Positions 19,715 to 29,861 are shown, counted from the first letter of the stretch. The stretch is 51,352 nucleotides of DNA from Flavobacteriaceae bacterium (GCA_023262185.1 JALRDO010000014.1:1-51352); one strand, 5' to 3'. The notes: a model not told the origin generated them from the sequence alone. A program made the numbers and translations.

Positions 19715-20275
19715 ATGAAGAAAAGAATCATTTTTGGCCTAATGGCATTGCTACTTACCTCAGCCTGTACTAGTATTCGCGTATACACCGATTACGACAC
19801 TGGGGTTAATTTTTCAACCTACAAGACCTTCGCCTTTTTCAAGCCAGGCATTGACAAGGCAGAAATCTCAGACCTTGACAAACGACGTATTTTGCGCTCT
19901 ATTGAGGCCGTATTTACGGACAAAGGCTACCAAAAAAGTGAAAATGCCGACCTACTGGTCACGATCGCTACCAAAGAAGAAGACGACATAACCGTAAGTA
20001 CTCAAACCTTCGGCGGTTGGGGCTGGGGTTGGGGTTTCAACCCTTGGCTTATGGGTCCGGCAATGAACAACCAAAACGTCAATACCACCAATCGGGGTGA
20101 GCTCATCATTGACCTCCTTGATGCCAATGGCGAGAAGCTCATCTGGCAAGGAAAAGGACGTGGACTCGTAACCGACGTGCGCAATCCACAGAAACGCCAA
20201 GGCGTGATCGACACCTATGTGAGTGGCATTCTCGCCAAGTTTCCGGAACAGGGGAGCTTAAGTCCCGAACAATAA
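19715..20275 (+). CDS. DUF4136 lipoprotein
   Basis: This 186-residue lipoprotein (lipobox LLTSAC, lipid on C18) carries a DUF4136 domain. The family hallmarks VYTDYDTGVNFSTYKTFAF, DKRRILRSIE and the late GKGRG segment are visible. A Trp/Gly-rich loop (GGWGWGWGFNPW) sits near residue 100-110. It is probably anchored to the outer membrane facing the periplasm; its function is unknown. Possible promoters are the near-consensus TAACTTTA (19671-19678) and the overlapping TTAGTTTG. Its stop lies seven bases from the convergent alaS stop, with no terminator between. Confidence 0.88.
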   Translation: MKKRIIFGLMALLLTSACTSIRVYTDYDTGVNFSTYKTFAFFKPGIDKAEISDLDKRRILRSIEAVFTDKGYQKSENADLLVTIATKEEDDITVSTQTFGGWGWGWGFNPWLMGPAMNNQNVNTTNRGELIIDLLDANGEKLIWQGKGRGLVTDVRNPQKRQGVIDTYVSGILAKFPEQGSLSPEQ

Positions 20276-20282
20276 AAAAGCT

Positions 20283-22901
20283 TTAGAGCAAATTCTTGGC
20301 GGCCTCGAGGGCAGCTGAAACACCATCAGGAAGTTTACCTCCAGCGGTGGCGAAAAAGGCTTGTCCGCCTCCTCCACCTTGGATGTGCTTGCCAAGTTCC
20401 CGTACCATGACAGAGGCATCGTAGTTGCGCTCTGCGGCGAGTGCTTTGTCGATGTAAATCGACAAAAGCGCTTTACCCCCAGCCTTTGAACCCAATACCA
20501 AGAAAGTATTCTTAGTTTGAGCACCCAATTCAAACGAAAGGGTTTTCATCTGGTTGGCGTCAAGAGCGGTCTCAACGGCAGCAAACTGTACGCCATTGAT
20601 TTCTTGAAGACTATTGGCCAATTCAACCTTGAACTGCGCTAACTTTTCAGCCTTCAAGGCTTCTAGCTCTTCGCGTAAGGATTCGTTCTCACTCACTAAA
20701 TCAGCAACACCCTTCACCACATCTTGTGCCTTCGGCATGGCCAGAGCGATCGTCTCGAGTTGCTCTTCGGCTTTTTTGAAATAAGCCCGAACCTCTTGAC
20801 CCGTAATCGCCTCAATGCGACGGATGCCCGAGGCCACAGCTCCTTCACTTTTAATCTTGAAATGCCAAATCTCTGCCGTATTGTGCACATGGGTTCCTCC
20901 GCACAATTCAATAGACTCACCAAAACGAATGGTGCGAACGCTATCGCCGTACTTCTCTCCAAAAAGTGCCATGGCTCCTTCGGCCATCGCCTCTTCCATA
21001 GGCACGGCACGACGCTCTTGAAGGGGGAGCGCGGCTTCGATGCGCTGGTTCACCAGCGCCTCTACTTGCGCGAGTTCTTCAGCAGAAACCTTAGCGAAGT
21101 GAGAGAAGTCAAAGCGCAAGGCATCGGGTCGAACCGATGAGCCGCGCTGCTCCACATGAGTGCCCAGTACTTCTCTGAGGGCCTGGTGCAGCAAGTGGGT
21201 GGCGGTGTGATTCGAGGTGGTTTCAGCTCGCTTTTCGGCGTTGACCTTGGCCGTAAAAGAAGCCTTAAGGTATTTAGGAAGTTGCGCACTGGTGTGCACG
21301 ATCTCGTTGTTTTCACGCTTAGTGGTGCTGATTGCAATGCGCTGCAGTTCTCCGTCTGCGGTGTATTCCAGTAGGCCGCTGTCTCCGATTTGTCCTCCAC
21401 CTTCTGGATAGAATGGTGTTTTAGAAAGGACTAATTGATAGGCGGTTTTGTCTTTTTGAGTGATTTCTCGGTATTTGAGCAGTTGTAAGCCCTCACATTC
21501 GAGCTCGTCGTATCCTACGAAACCTTCGTTGGCGGCATCACTAAGGCTAATCCAATCGCTTTTATCAGTAGCGGCATCGGCCTTTGAGCGCTGCTTTTGG
21601 GCGGCTAAGGCCACTTCGAATCCTTTTTGATCGTAAGTGTATCCGCGCTCGCTTAAAATAAGAGCGGTAAGGTCGATAGGGAATCCGAAGGTGTCGTACA
21701 GCTCGAAGGCTTTATCTCCTGAAATGGTTTTTTCTTTAGTCTCTGCAATCACCTTATCGAGAAGCTTGAGCCCCTGTTCTAGGGTAGCCAAGAACGACTG
21801 CTCTTCTTCGCGAATGACCTGAGTAATGAGCTGCTGCTGCGCTTTGAGCTCGCCAAAAGCCTCTCCCATTTGTGCCACCAAGGTCTCGACCAATTGATGC
21901 ACGAAAGGTTCAGATTGCTTTAAGAAGGTGAATCCATAGCGAATCGCACGACGTAAAATGCGTCTAATGACGTATCCGGCACCGTTATTACTCGGCAGCT
22001 GTCCGTCGGCTATGGCAAAGGCCACGGCACGCACGTGATCGACCACCACGCGAATGGCGATATCGGTTTCTGTGCTCCTTCCGTAAGCCACTCCGCTCAT
22101 CGACGAGAGCTTCTCAATCAATCCTGAGAAGACATCGGTATCGTAGTTTGAGGTTTTTCCTTGAAGCGCCATGCAAAGACGTTCGAATCCCATTCCGGTA
22201 TCGACGTGCATTTCAGGCAGCGGCTCGAGCGATCCGTCTGCCTTGCGGTTGTACTGCATGAACACCAGGTTCCAAATCTCAACCACCTGAGGATGATCAT
22301 TGTTGACTAAATCTGTCCCCGGGGTGGCTTTGCGCTCAGCATCCGAACGCAAGTCAATATGTATCTCAGAGCATGGGCCGCAAGGACCTTGATCGCCCAT
22401 CTCCCAGAAGTTGTCTTTTTTATTGCCCTTTAGAATGCGGTCTTTAGCGATGAGCGCAGACCAAAATTCAAAGGCTTCTTTATCGAGCTCTAGGCCGTCC
22501 TCAGCGCTTCCTTCGAAAACGGTGACATACAAGCGGTCTTTGTCAAGCTTATATACCTCGGTGAGCAGTTCCCAGGCCCAGGCGATCGCCTCCTTTTTGA
22601 AATAATCCCCGAAACTCCAGTTTCCGAGCATCTCAAATAGGGTGTGGTGATAGGTGTCTTTTCCGACTTCTTCCAAATCGTTGTGCTTTCCGCTCACACG
22701 CAAACACTTCTGCGTATCGGCCACGCGACGGGTCTGAGGGGTAGAATTACCCAAGAAGTACTCTTTGAACTGATTCATACCCGCATTGGTAAACAAAAGC
22801 GTAGGGTCGTTTTTCATGACCAGCGGCGCAGAGGCAACGATCTGATGCTGTTTCGATTCGAAGAATTCTAAGAAGGTGGCCCGTATGCGGTTCGCGTTCA
22901 T
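20283..22901 (-). CDS. alaS: alanine--tRNA ligase
   Basis: AlaRS charges tRNA-Ala and edits mischarged Ser/Gly in the cytoplasm. The 872-residue protein has the class II catalytic domain at the N-terminus ([26 protein letters not shown]). Zinc-dependent editing motifs follow ([11 protein letters not shown] around residue 560 and CGGTHV around 665). The C-terminal DHHA1-like domain ends in [14 protein letters not shown]. All expected parts are present. It is divergent from the M23 peptidase gene; a TATTTTTG element (complement of 22934-22941) lies 32 bases before its ATG. Confidence 0.98.
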   Translation of the reverse strand: MNANRIRATFLEFFESKQHQIVASAPLVMKNDPTLLFTNAGMNQFKEYFLGNSTPQTRRVADTQKCLRVSGKHNDLEEVGKDTYHHTLFEMLGNWSFGDYFKKEAIAWAWELLTEVYKLDKDRLYVTVFEGSAEDGLELDKEAFEFWSALIAKDRILKGNKKDNFWEMGDQGPCGPCSEIHIDLRSDAERKATPGTDLVNNDHPQVVEIWNLVFMQYNRKADGSLEPLPEMHVDTGMGFERLCMALQGKTSNYDTDVFSGLIEKLSSMSGVAYGRSTETDIAIRVVVDHVRAVAFAIADGQLPSNNGAGYVIRRILRRAIRYGFTFLKQSEPFVHQLVETLVAQMGEAFGELKAQQQLITQVIREEEQSFLATLEQGLKLLDKVIAETKEKTISGDKAFELYDTFGFPIDLTALILSERGYTYDQKGFEVALAAQKQRSKADAATDKSDWISLSDAANEGFVGYDELECEGLQLLKYREITQKDKTAYQLVLSKTPFYPEGGGQIGDSGLLEYTADGELQRIAISTTKRENNEIVHTSAQLPKYLKASFTAKVNAEKRAETTSNHTATHLLHQALREVLGTHVEQRGSSVRPDALRFDFSHFAKVSAEELAQVEALVNQRIEAALPLQERRAVPMEEAMAEGAMALFGEKYGDSVRTIRFGESIELCGGTHVHNTAEIWHFKIKSEGAVASGIRRIEAITGQEVRAYFKKAEEQLETIALAMPKAQDVVKGVADLVSENESLREELEALKAEKLAQFKVELANSLQEINGVQFAAVETALDANQMKTLSFELGAQTKNTFLVLGSKAGGKALLSIYIDKALAAERNYDASVMVRELGKHIQGGGGGQAFFATAGGKLPDGVSAALEAAKNLL

Positions 22902-22911
22902 GGCAATAACG

Positions 22912-22919
22912 TATCTTTG
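22912..22919 (+). promoter_or_regulatory. -7 element for the M23-MerR-LemA-TPM operon
   Basis: TATCTTTG is a perfect TAnnTTTG match, 29 bases before the TTG start at 22949. It lies between the alaS start and the minus-strand alaS -7 element, so the two divergent promoters are interleaved. Confidence 0.65.
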
Positions 22920-22933
22920 AGAAGATTTTGGCC

Positions 22934-22941
22934 CAAAAATA
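22934..22941 (-). promoter_or_regulatory. -7 element for alaS
   Basis: The minus strand reads TATTTTTG, a perfect TAnnTTTG match, ending 32 bases before the alaS ATG. It is only 14 bases from the oppositely directed -7 element at 22912-22919, so the two polymerases probably exclude each other. Confidence 0.65.
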
Positions 22942-22948
22942 GTGCAAT

Positions 22949-23938
22949 TTGGAAGACAAGCAGCGCAAGCAAAAGTATTACTACGATCCTGAGACGCTCT
23001 CTTACCGAAAGGTGACCAAAAAGCCGTTCAAAAAACTCTTGCAGTTCTTTTTGTTCTTTTTGGCATCTGCAACGGCCGGAATGTTCTTTTTCTTCTTTTT
23101 GAATCAGGCAGGTGTCGTGCGCAACACCAACGAAATTGTGCTGCAGCGCGAGCTTGAAAACTACAAGCGCGATTACCGCGACTTTCAGAACCGTTTAGAC
23201 CGCACGGTGGAGGCTCTTGAAAACCTGCGCCAGCGAGACAATGAGGTCTACCGCTTGTACTTCGAGATGGATCCGATTGCTGAAGAGCAGTACTACGCCG
23301 GATTCGGAGGAGTCAATCGCTACAAGAAATACGAAGGATTCAGTAATTCAGAACTCGTCAAAGAGGTGGCCAAAAACCTGGATGTGATCGAAAAGGCCTT
23401 GGTCAACCAATCGCGCTCGCTCGATGACATCGCTGAAATGCTTCCGAAACGCAAGGAATACTTAGAGGCCATCCCTACCATACAGCCGGTGATGAACGAA
23501 AACCTGAGACGCATGGCCTCGGGCTACGGATGGCGCAGCGACCCCTTTACTAAGGTGCGCAAGTACCACTACGGAATGGATTTTTCGGCCCCTGTGGGCA
23601 CCCCCATTTTCGCCACCGGAAACGGCATTGTGACACGAGCTGATCAACGCGCCTCTGGACTCGGAAAACACATCCGCATCGATCACGGATTCGGTTATGT
23701 CACCCTTTACGGGCACCTTTCTAAATACAACGTCCGCAAGGGTCAGAAGGTCAAGCGCGGAGACATTATTGGGTATGTCGGAAACACCGGGCGCTCTCTA
23801 GGGTCGCACCTACATTACGAAGTGTTTAAGAACGGTAAACACGTCAATCCGATCGACTTCTATGCGGGTACACTATCGGCTGAAGACTACGAAATCTTGC
23901 AGCAACGCGCAGAACTGTACAACCAATCGCTTGATTAA
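22949..23938 (+). CDS. membrane-anchored M23 family metallopeptidase
   Basis: This 329-residue bitopic membrane protein has a short basic cytoplasmic N-terminus ([14 protein letters not shown]). A transmembrane helix follows at about 31-53, then a coiled-coil region (about 65-170). The C-terminal M23/LytM domain spans about 190-300, with the zinc motifs [11 protein letters not shown] and HLHYEVF and the conserved YGHLSKYNV. It should cut peptide cross-links of peptidoglycan or regulate such cutting. The start codon is TTG: an in-frame TAG lies three codons upstream, and the next ATG would be near residue 44 inside the membrane helix. The stop overlaps the MerR start by one base (TAATG). The gene order alaS/M23/MerR/LemA/TPM/TPM is familiar from flavobacteria. 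Confidence 0.9.
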   Translation: MEDKQRKQKYYYDPETLSYRKVTKKPFKKLLQFFLFFLASATAGMFFFFFLNQAGVVRNTNEIVLQRELENYKRDYRDFQNRLDRTVEALENLRQRDNEVYRLYFEMDPIAEEQYYAGFGGVNRYKKYEGFSNSELVKEVAKNLDVIEKALVNQSRSLDDIAEMLPKRKEYLEAIPTIQPVMNENLRRMASGYGWRSDPFTKVRKYHYGMDFSAPVGTPIFATGNGIVTRADQRASGLGKHIRIDHGFGYVTLYGHLSKYNVRKGQKVKRGDIIGYVGNTGRSLGSHLHYEVFKNGKHVNPIDFYAGTLSAEDYEILQQRAELYNQSLD

Positions 23939-24282
23939 TGCAAATCAACCTTCCTGAAAAACGCTACTATAAAATTGGCGAGGTGGCCGATGCCTTTGGG
24001 GTCAACGCCTCACTGATTCGTTTTTGGGAGAAAGAATTCAACAGCATTAAACCGAAGAAAAACGCCAAGGGAGACCGCCGCTTTACGCCAGAAGACGTGC
24101 AGCAACTCAAGCGCATCTACGAGCTTGTAAAAGAACGTGGATTTACCCTTGAAGGAGCCAAGACAGAATTGTCAAAATCACGAAATTTGTATCAAACCAA
24201 CGAGCATATCGTCTCACGGTTAGAGCAATTAAAAACAAAACTCATCGATCTTAAAAACAAACTTAATCGCAACGCGCAATGA
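23938..24282 (+). CDS. MerR family transcriptional regulator
   Basis: This 114-residue protein has a MerR-type winged-helix domain (about 9-80, YYKIGEVADAFGVNASLIRF, then the wing around DRRFTPEDVQQLKRI). A short coiled-coil tail for dimerisation follows. The effector domain and cysteines seen in metal-sensing MerR proteins are absent, so the signal is unknown. It overlaps its neighbours on both sides (one base with the M23 gene; ATGA with lemA), so it belongs to this cell-envelope operon and may regulate it. Confidence 0.92.
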   Translation: MQINLPEKRYYKIGEVADAFGVNASLIRFWEKEFNSIKPKKNAKGDRRFTPEDVQQLKRIYELVKERGFTLEGAKTELSKSRNLYQTNEHIVSRLEQLKTKLIDLKNKLNRNAQ

Positions 24283-24875
24283 AAAAAACCTATATCGTAC
24301 TTGCCATCGTTTTTGTTGGACTTCTCTCTATTGTGGGATGGTTCGTAGGCACCAACAACCGCTTTGTTGAAATGAAGGGGAATGCGACTAAGCAATGGGC
24401 CAATGTTGAGAGCTCGTATCAGCGTCGTTCAGACCTCATCGGTAACCTCCTGAATACCGTCAAAGGGGCTGCCGACTTCGAACGCAATACCCTCACTGAA
24501 GTGGTAGAGGCACGGGCAAAAGCCACCAGCACCACTATTGATGCTTCTCAGTTAGACGCCGCTCAACTGCAAGCCTTTCAGGCCGCTCAAGGACAGCTAT
24601 CTTCTGCCCTATCGCGCCTACTGGTCACCGTTGAACGCTATCCTGAACTCAAGGCCAATCAAAACTTTTTAGAATTGCAATCGCAATTAGAAGGCACCGA
24701 GAACCGCATCAATGTAGAACGCAATCGCTACAACAACCTTGCAGGAGATTACAACATCGCCATCAAAAAGATTCCAGCGAGCATAGTGGCCAACTTCGGA
24801 GGCTTTACTGAAGTGGCACTCTTCCAAGCCGAATCAGGAGCCGAAGCGGCCCCAGAAGTAAATTTTAACTTCTAG
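24279..24875 (+). CDS. lemA: LemA family protein
   Basis: This 198-residue protein has an N-terminal signal anchor (about 4-25) followed by a mostly helical LemA domain. Family features are NRFVEMKGNATKQWANVESSYQ in two parts (the segment after the anchor), YQRRSDLIGNLLNTVKG, and the late NNLAGDYNIAIKKIP. LemA proteins are membrane-anchored with unclear function and are very often encoded next to TPM-domain proteins, as here. The ATG overlaps the MerR stop (ATGA). The next gene begins directly after its stop. Confidence 0.94.
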   Translation: MKKTYIVLAIVFVGLLSIVGWFVGTNNRFVEMKGNATKQWANVESSYQRRSDLIGNLLNTVKGAADFERNTLTEVVEARAKATSTTIDASQLDAAQLQAFQAAQGQLSSALSRLLVTVERYPELKANQNFLELQSQLEGTENRINVERNRYNNLAGDYNIAIKKIPASIVANFGGFTEVALFQAESGAEAAPEVNFNF

Positions 24876-25313
24876 ATGGCAGTCAAACCGTTTTTCACTA
24901 AAGAACAAGAAGCGACCATCATTGGCGCCATTAAGGCTGCCGAGAAAAATACCTCAGGTGAAATAAGAGTTCACATTGAACCGACTACCAAGGGCAAAGA
25001 GCCCTTAGATCGTGCGGTCGAGGTATTTCAAGAGCTCGAAATGCATCAGACCGAAGCGCGCAACGGAGTACTTTTTTACCTTGCCTACGACGACCATCGC
25101 TTTAGCATTTTCGGAGATCAAGGAATCAACGAAAAGGTAGAAGAAGGCTTTTGGGACAGCACAAGAGACCTCATCCAGACCGCCTTTCAAAAAGGTGAAT
25201 TTGCCCAAGGATTAGCCCACGGCATCAAAGAAGCAGGACGTGTGCTCAAAGCATACTTCCCTTATCAAGAAGACGACCAGAACGAACTCGATGACAGTAT
25301 TTCAAAAGGCTAA
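24876..25313 (+). CDS. TPM domain protein without signal peptide
   Basis: This 145-residue protein is a TPM (DUF477, PF04536) domain. The family pattern runs from FTKEQEATIIGAIKAAEKNT through GVLFYLAYDDHRFSIFGDQG to LAHGIKEAGRVLKAYFP. No signal peptide or membrane segment is visible, so unlike the next gene it appears cytoplasmic or membrane-associated through partners. TPM proteins are linked to LemA and, in plants, to photosystem repair; the biochemical role in bacteria is unsettled. It starts immediately after the lemA stop and overlaps the following TPM gene by 23 bases. Confidence 0.9.
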   Translation: MAVKPFFTKEQEATIIGAIKAAEKNTSGEIRVHIEPTTKGKEPLDRAVEVFQELEMHQTEARNGVLFYLAYDDHRFSIFGDQGINEKVEEGFWDSTRDLIQTAFQKGEFAQGLAHGIKEAGRVLKAYFPYQEDDQNELDDSISKG

Positions 25314-26097
25314 AACAACGATTACCACACTAGTACTGATATGCTTCTCTGCAGTGGCATTTGGGCAATTCGAGATTCCGCCTGTACCCTCGAATCAAAC
25401 GGCGGTATACGACTATGCTCAAGTACTCGATCGCCAACAGCGCAGTGCCTTAGAGCAGAAGTTGGTCCGCTATGCCGATTCTACCTCTACGCAGATCGTC
25501 TTCATTAGCATCTCTTCTACCGAAGGCGAAGACATTCAATACTTGGGTGCCAACTGGCTCTCAAAATGGGGTATTGGACAAGCCGGTAAAGACAACGGAA
25601 TCTTGATCTTGTTGGCGCGAGACGACAGGCGCATCGGAATCAACACGGGCTACGGCGTTGATGACCGCCTGACCGACGCCCTATCCAAGCGCATCATCGA
25701 AAACCTCATCTTGCCCAGCTTCAAGCAAGGGGATTATTACGGTGGGCTGTCGATTGGCGCTGACGCCATCTTTCAGGTGCTTCAAGGAGCCTTTACCGAA
25801 GAGCGCAGCCTGAATCGCTCTTCAAAATCAGATCGGGTAGGCTCACTGCTTTTTGTGATTCTTGTGATCGTGCTCATCATCGCCTTCATCTCTAGACGCG
25901 GAGGTGGTGGCTCTGGAGGAGGCATGCATCGCGGGCCAGACTTGCTGGATGTGCTCATCTTAAGCTCGATGGGACGACGCAGCGGTGGCTTTGGCGGAGG
26001 TTCTTTCGGCTCTGGAGGAGGCTTCGGAGGCGGAGGTTTCAGCGGCGGTTTCGGCGGAGGCTTTGGCGGAGGCGGAGGTGCATCCGGAGGCTGGTAG
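25291..26097 (+). CDS. exported TPM domain protein with glycine-rich tail
   Basis: The start at 25291 gives a clean signal peptide (MTVFQKAKTTITTLVLICFS, cleavage near AFGQF). An earlier in-frame ATG at 25240 would put 17 polar residues before it. The 268-residue protein has a TPM domain (about 35-165, VYDYAQVLDRQQRSALEQKL, GIGQAGKDNGILILLARDDR). A transmembrane helix follows (about 185-208), then a Gly/Ser/Phe-rich tail of about 60 residues ending in GGGGGASGGW, typical of the family. The TPM domain should face the periplasm. It overlaps the preceding TPM gene by 23 bases and ends one base from the convergent der gene. Confidence 0.93.
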   Translation: MTVFQKAKTTITTLVLICFSAVAFGQFEIPPVPSNQTAVYDYAQVLDRQQRSALEQKLVRYADSTSTQIVFISISSTEGEDIQYLGANWLSKWGIGQAGKDNGILILLARDDRRIGINTGYGVDDRLTDALSKRIIENLILPSFKQGDYYGGLSIGADAIFQVLQGAFTEERSLNRSSKSDRVGSLLFVILVIVLIIAFISRRGGGGSGGGMHRGPDLLDVLILSSMGRRSGGFGGGSFGSGGGFGGGGFSGGFGGGFGGGGGASGGW

Positions 26098-26098
26098 C

Positions 26099-27403
26099 TT
26101 ACTTCTTACGCATGAATACCGTGATCGGTACCCCTTCAAAATCAAATTGAGATCGCAACTGATTTTCTAAGAAACGCTTGTACGGGTCCTTGACGTATTG
26201 CGGCAGGTTACAGAAGAAAGCAAACTGCGGATAGAGCCCAGGTAGCTGCGTACAGAATTTGATCTTCACGTACTTTCCTTTAATCGACGGAGGTGGACGA
26301 TTCTCAATGATCGGCAACATCACATCGTTCAACTTATGGGTTGGTACGCGCTTCGAACGGTTCTCATATACTTGAACCGCGGTCTCGATCGCCTTAAAGA
26401 TGCGTTGCTTTTCGAGCACCGATATGAAAATGATCGGCACATCGGTAAAAGGCTCCATGGCCTCTTTAATTTTCTTGGTGTAGTCGCGCACCGAGTTGGT
26501 CTCTTTGTCAACCAGATCCCATTTGTTGACCAAGATGACTATACCCTTGTTGTTTCGGTGTGCCAACCAGAAAATATTCTGAACCTGTCCGTCAAATCCG
26601 CGGGTAGCATCAAAAATCACGAGGCACACGTCAGCGTGCTCGATGGCACGTACAGAGCGCATGACTGAATAAAATTCAAGGTCTTCTCTCACTTTGGCCT
26701 TACGGCGTATTCCAGCGGTGTCGACTAGGTTGAACTCAAATCCGTAGCGGTTATAGACGGTATCGTTCGTATCGCGGGTAGTCCCTGCGATATCGGTTAC
26801 AATGTGTCGGTCTTCTCCTAAAAGGGCATTGATGAAAGACGATTTTCCGGCATTCGGACGCCCCACTACCGCAAAACGCGGCAATTCTCTGTCTTCTTCT
26901 TCGATCTCCTCTGGAAGCGCCTCTACGACTGCATCGAGCAGATCTCCAGTTCCTCCTCCATTGATACTCGAAACGGTGAAGTAATCACCCAATCCGAGTG
27001 CATAGAATTCAACGGCTTCGGCTTCACGCATGGCGTTGTCGACCTTATTGATGGTAAGAAACACAGGCTTGTTTTGACGACGCAGCAGTTTAGCAACGTC
27101 TTCATCCATAGAGGTTACCCCCGATTCAACGTCAACCATGAACACAATGGCATCGGCCTCATCGATCGCAAGCTCTACTTGCCTGTCAATCTCCTTTTCG
27201 AAAACGTCCTCTGATCCAATGACGTATCCACCTGTATCGATGACCGTAAATTCGCGTCCGTTCCAATCGGCCTTACCGTAATGGCGATCACGGGTAACAC
27301 CGCTCACTGCGTCTACGATTGCTTCGCGACGTTGAATGAGTCGATTGAAAAATGTTGATTTACCTACGTTGGGTCTCCCCACTATGGCCACGATTGCTCC
27401 CAT
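26099..27403 (-). CDS. der: GTPase Der (EngA)
   Basis: Der is a double-domain GTPase needed for assembly of the 50S ribosomal subunit. The 434-residue length is typical. The first G domain has [12 protein letters not shown] (about 8-19), DTGGY and NKVDNA. The second, starting around residue 178, has [23 protein letters not shown] and NKWDLV. A KH-like C-terminal domain ends at MRKK. A promoter with both -33 and -7 parts lies just upstream (27423-27451), so der can be expressed separately from era although both are on the same strand. It converges on the TPM gene with a one-base gap. Confidence 0.98.
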   Translation of the reverse strand: MGAIVAIVGRPNVGKSTFFNRLIQRREAIVDAVSGVTRDRHYGKADWNGREFTVIDTGGYVIGSEDVFEKEIDRQVELAIDEADAIVFMVDVESGVTSMDEDVAKLLRRQNKPVFLTINKVDNAMREAEAVEFYALGLGDYFTVSSINGGGTGDLLDAVVEALPEEIEEEDRELPRFAVVGRPNAGKSSFINALLGEDRHIVTDIAGTTRDTNDTVYNRYGFEFNLVDTAGIRRKAKVREDLEFYSVMRSVRAIEHADVCLVIFDATRGFDGQVQNIFWLAHRNNKGIVILVNKWDLVDKETNSVRDYTKKIKEAMEPFTDVPIIFISVLEKQRIFKAIETAVQVYENRSKRVPTHKLNDVMLPIIENRPPPSIKGKYVKIKFCTQLPGLYPQFAFFCNLPQYVKDPYKRFLENQLRSQFDFEGVPITVFMRKK

Positions 27404-27422
27404 CTGTACTTAAAAGTGATGG

Positions 27423-27451
27423 CAAAGGTAGCCGAAATTTAAGAACACCAA
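27423..27451 (-). promoter_or_regulatory. der promoter (-33/-7)
   Basis: On the minus strand TTG (27449-27451) is followed after 18 bases by TACCTTTG (27423-27430), a good Bacteroidota promoter match. The -7 element ends 19 bases before the der ATG, predicting a leader of about 13 bases. Confidence 0.7.
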
Positions 27452-27481
27452 GAGGCGACGATCGAGATGTACAGACGAATA

Positions 27482-28366
27482 TTAGCCCTGGTATCCGAAA
27501 CGACGGAGTTTGTTCTCGTCACTGCGCCAATTCTTACTGACCTTGACGTGCATTTCAAGATGGATCTTTTTGGCAAAAAACTGCTCGAGGTCTTTGCGCG
27601 CTTCGGTACCCACGCGCTTGAGTCCTTTACCTTGGTGGCCAATGAGGATTCCCTTTTGGGTATCGCGTTCAACAAGAATTACCGCTCCGATCCGAATAAT
27701 GTCATCGCTCTCTTTGAACGACTCTACTTGAATCTCAACGGCATAGGGAATCTCTTTGTCGTAATGCAGTAAAATCTTCTCGCGGATGACCTCAGAAACC
27801 ACAAAGCGCTCGGTCTTATCAGTAAGTTGATCTTTCGGATAATAGGCCGGACCAAGGGGTAACAAGGCCTTGATACGATCCATTACCTGATCGACACCAA
27901 ATCTTTCCAAAGCAGAAATGGGATAAATCCCTGCGCGTGGCAAACGCTCTTTCCAATGAGCAACGGCTTCATCTAGCGATTGTTGATCGCCCTTATCAAT
28001 CTTGTTAATGAGCAGTAATAAGGGGGTAGAAGATTTTTGAAGCTTTTCAAAAAACTGAGGGTCTTTGAGTTCTTTCTCTCCTAGCTCTACCATATACACC
28101 AAGACGTCAGCGTCTTCAAATGCAGAGCGTACAAAATCCATCATGGACTCTTGCAGCTTGTAGGCAGGGTCAATGATTCCCGGGGTATCTGAAAACACCA
28201 TTTGGTACTCGTCGTCGTTCACAAAACCCAAAATGCGATGACGCGTCGTTTGGGCCTTTGACGTAATGATAGAGAGTCGCTCTCCTACCAAGGCGTTCAT
28301 TAGCGTCGACTTGCCCACATTGGGGCTGCCTATGATATTGATAAAACCTGATCGGTGCGCACTCAT
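27482..28366 (-). CDS. era: GTPase Era
   Basis: Era binds GTP and the 3' end of 16S rRNA during 30S maturation. The 294-residue protein has the G1 motif GSPNVGKSTLMNAL (about 13-26), the effector region SKAQTTRHRILGF, the G3 motif DTPGI and the G4 motif NKIDKG. A C-terminal KH domain is recognisable at about 205-285 (GAVILVERDTQKGILIGHQG). Its start overlaps the stop of the upstream symporter gene by ATGA, so the two are co-transcribed. der lies 78 bases downstream with its own promoter. Confidence 0.98.
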   Translation of the reverse strand: MSAHRSGFINIIGSPNVGKSTLMNALVGERLSIITSKAQTTRHRILGFVNDDEYQMVFSDTPGIIDPAYKLQESMMDFVRSAFEDADVLVYMVELGEKELKDPQFFEKLQKSSTPLLLLINKIDKGDQQSLDEAVAHWKERLPRAGIYPISALERFGVDQVMDRIKALLPLGPAYYPKDQLTDKTERFVVSEVIREKILLHYDKEIPYAVEIQVESFKESDDIIRIGAVILVERDTQKGILIGHQGKGLKRVGTEARKDLEQFFAKKIHLEMHVKVSKNWRSDENKLRRFGYQG

Positions 28367-29733
28367 AATTGATTCGAATGGTAACGTGCAAAATAATCCT
28401 TGGCCGCGCGGTTGACACGAGGGGCCAGAAGCAATACCGCAATCATATTGGGGATCAGCATGAGCGAATAGGCCAAATCCATCAGATTCACCACCAAATC
28501 AACCGAGGCGATGGCCGCTACGATAATGGTGAGGATATAGAAGTAATTGAACCCTTTCGCAATGCGTGCATTGGTCAAGAACGAGAGGCTTTTAACCCCA
28601 TAATACGAATAGGTCAGAATGGTTGAAAGCGCGAAAGAAGTCACGGCAATCATGAGTAGCACATCACCCCAACCGAACAATGATTTTTTAAAGGCGATGA
28701 GTGTCATCAGAATACCATTAGTCTCGGCCTCAAGATGTGCCCCACTAATCAGAATCACAAGGGCCGTTAGCGTACAGACCACTATGGTATCGATAAATGG
28801 ACCGAGCATGGCGACCAATCCTTCTTGAACGGGTTCGTCTGTCTTTGACTGACCATGGTACATAGGGGCCGAGCCCAATCCGGCCTCGTTGGAGAACATC
28901 GCACGGCGCGCACCTAAAATAATGACGCCCCACAGTCCTCCTGAAATGGCAGTATCCAAATTGAAAGCCTCGGTGAGTATGAGTCCAAATGAGGGCAAAA
29001 TGGCATCGGCATTCATCACCAAGACAACGGCAACGGCGACAAAATAAAATCCGACCATAGGCCCCACAATTTTGGTAGCGACCTGAGCGATCTTTTTCAC
29101 CCCTCCGAAAATCACGGTAGCGGTTATGGCCGCTAATACCACTCCGATCAACGCCTTCCATGGCAGAGCTCCCCCTAAATCTAGTAGCGTTTCATTCGGA
29201 TTCACCACCACCATAAAGGTCTGGGTGAACTGATTCGCTTGAAAAATGGCCAGGTAACCGATCATTCCCATGAGCGCATAGAAAACCGCAAGGGGTGACC
29301 CCCATTTGCCGAGTCCTCGCGTCATATAATACATAGGTCCGCCCTGAACTACTCCCGCCGAGTCTTCTCCACGGAACATCACGGCCAATGAACAACTGTA
29401 GTATTTAATGGCCATCCCCAGAACCGCAACTACCCAAATCCAAAAAATAACACCTGGGCCTCCGAGGTAGACCGCAATCGCCACCCCTGATATATTTCCT
29501 AATCCGACGGTAGAGGCGATGGCTGCCGACAAGGCTTGTAGGTGGGAAACCTCGCCAGTTGCTCCCTCTTTATCGTACTTGCCACGAGTGATGTCTATGG
29601 CGTGCTTGAAGTAACGGTAAGGCTTGAGTCTTGAATACAAAGCCAGAAATAATCCGCCCCCCAAGAGCAGCACCAACATGGCGGTCTCTGTGTAGGGCAA
29701 TAGCCCGGCTATCCATTGGTTCCATTGGTTCAT
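28363..29733 (-). CDS. sodium:alanine/glycine symporter (AGCS family)
   Basis: This inner-membrane protein of 456 residues has about 10-11 hydrophobic helices. It carries the AGCS signatures SAAIASTVGLGNISGVAIAV, GGPGVIFWIW and the later GARRAMFSNEAGLGSAPMYH. It should import alanine or glycine driven by sodium. The start at 29733 (MNQWNQWIAGLLPY) is preferred because it fits the family N-terminus. An in-frame ATG at 29784 would add 17 residues and run across a near-consensus -7 element (TCACTTTG, complement of 29748-29755). The stop overlaps the era start. The exact substrate is inferred from the family only. Confidence 0.95.
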   Translation of the reverse strand: MNQWNQWIAGLLPYTETAMLVLLLGGGLFLALYSRLKPYRYFKHAIDITRGKYDKEGATGEVSHLQALSAAIASTVGLGNISGVAIAVYLGGPGVIFWIWVVAVLGMAIKYYSCSLAVMFRGEDSAGVVQGGPMYYMTRGLGKWGSPLAVFYALMGMIGYLAIFQANQFTQTFMVVVNPNETLLDLGGALPWKALIGVVLAAITATVIFGGVKKIAQVATKIVGPMVGFYFVAVAVVLVMNADAILPSFGLILTEAFNLDTAISGGLWGVIILGARRAMFSNEAGLGSAPMYHGQSKTDEPVQEGLVAMLGPFIDTIVVCTLTALVILISGAHLEAETNGILMTLIAFKKSLFGWGDVLLMIAVTSFALSTILTYSYYGVKSLSFLTNARIAKGFNYFYILTIIVAAIASVDLVVNLMDLAYSLMLIPNMIAVLLLAPRVNRAAKDYFARYHSNQL

Positions 29734-29861
29734 AAAAGCGAAGATAACAAAGTGAGGGGCACCGCTTCGAATAAGATTCAGCAAAACACAACGGGCTATT
29801 CACAGGCAGGTCTTGGAGATGATAGTCCAAGTCATTATCTTCTAGTCATTTATCAACCTAA

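Noticed and set aside
25900-26095. Gly-rich repetitive stretch as a DNA repeat element
   Set aside because: It encodes the usual low-complexity tail of exported TPM proteins.
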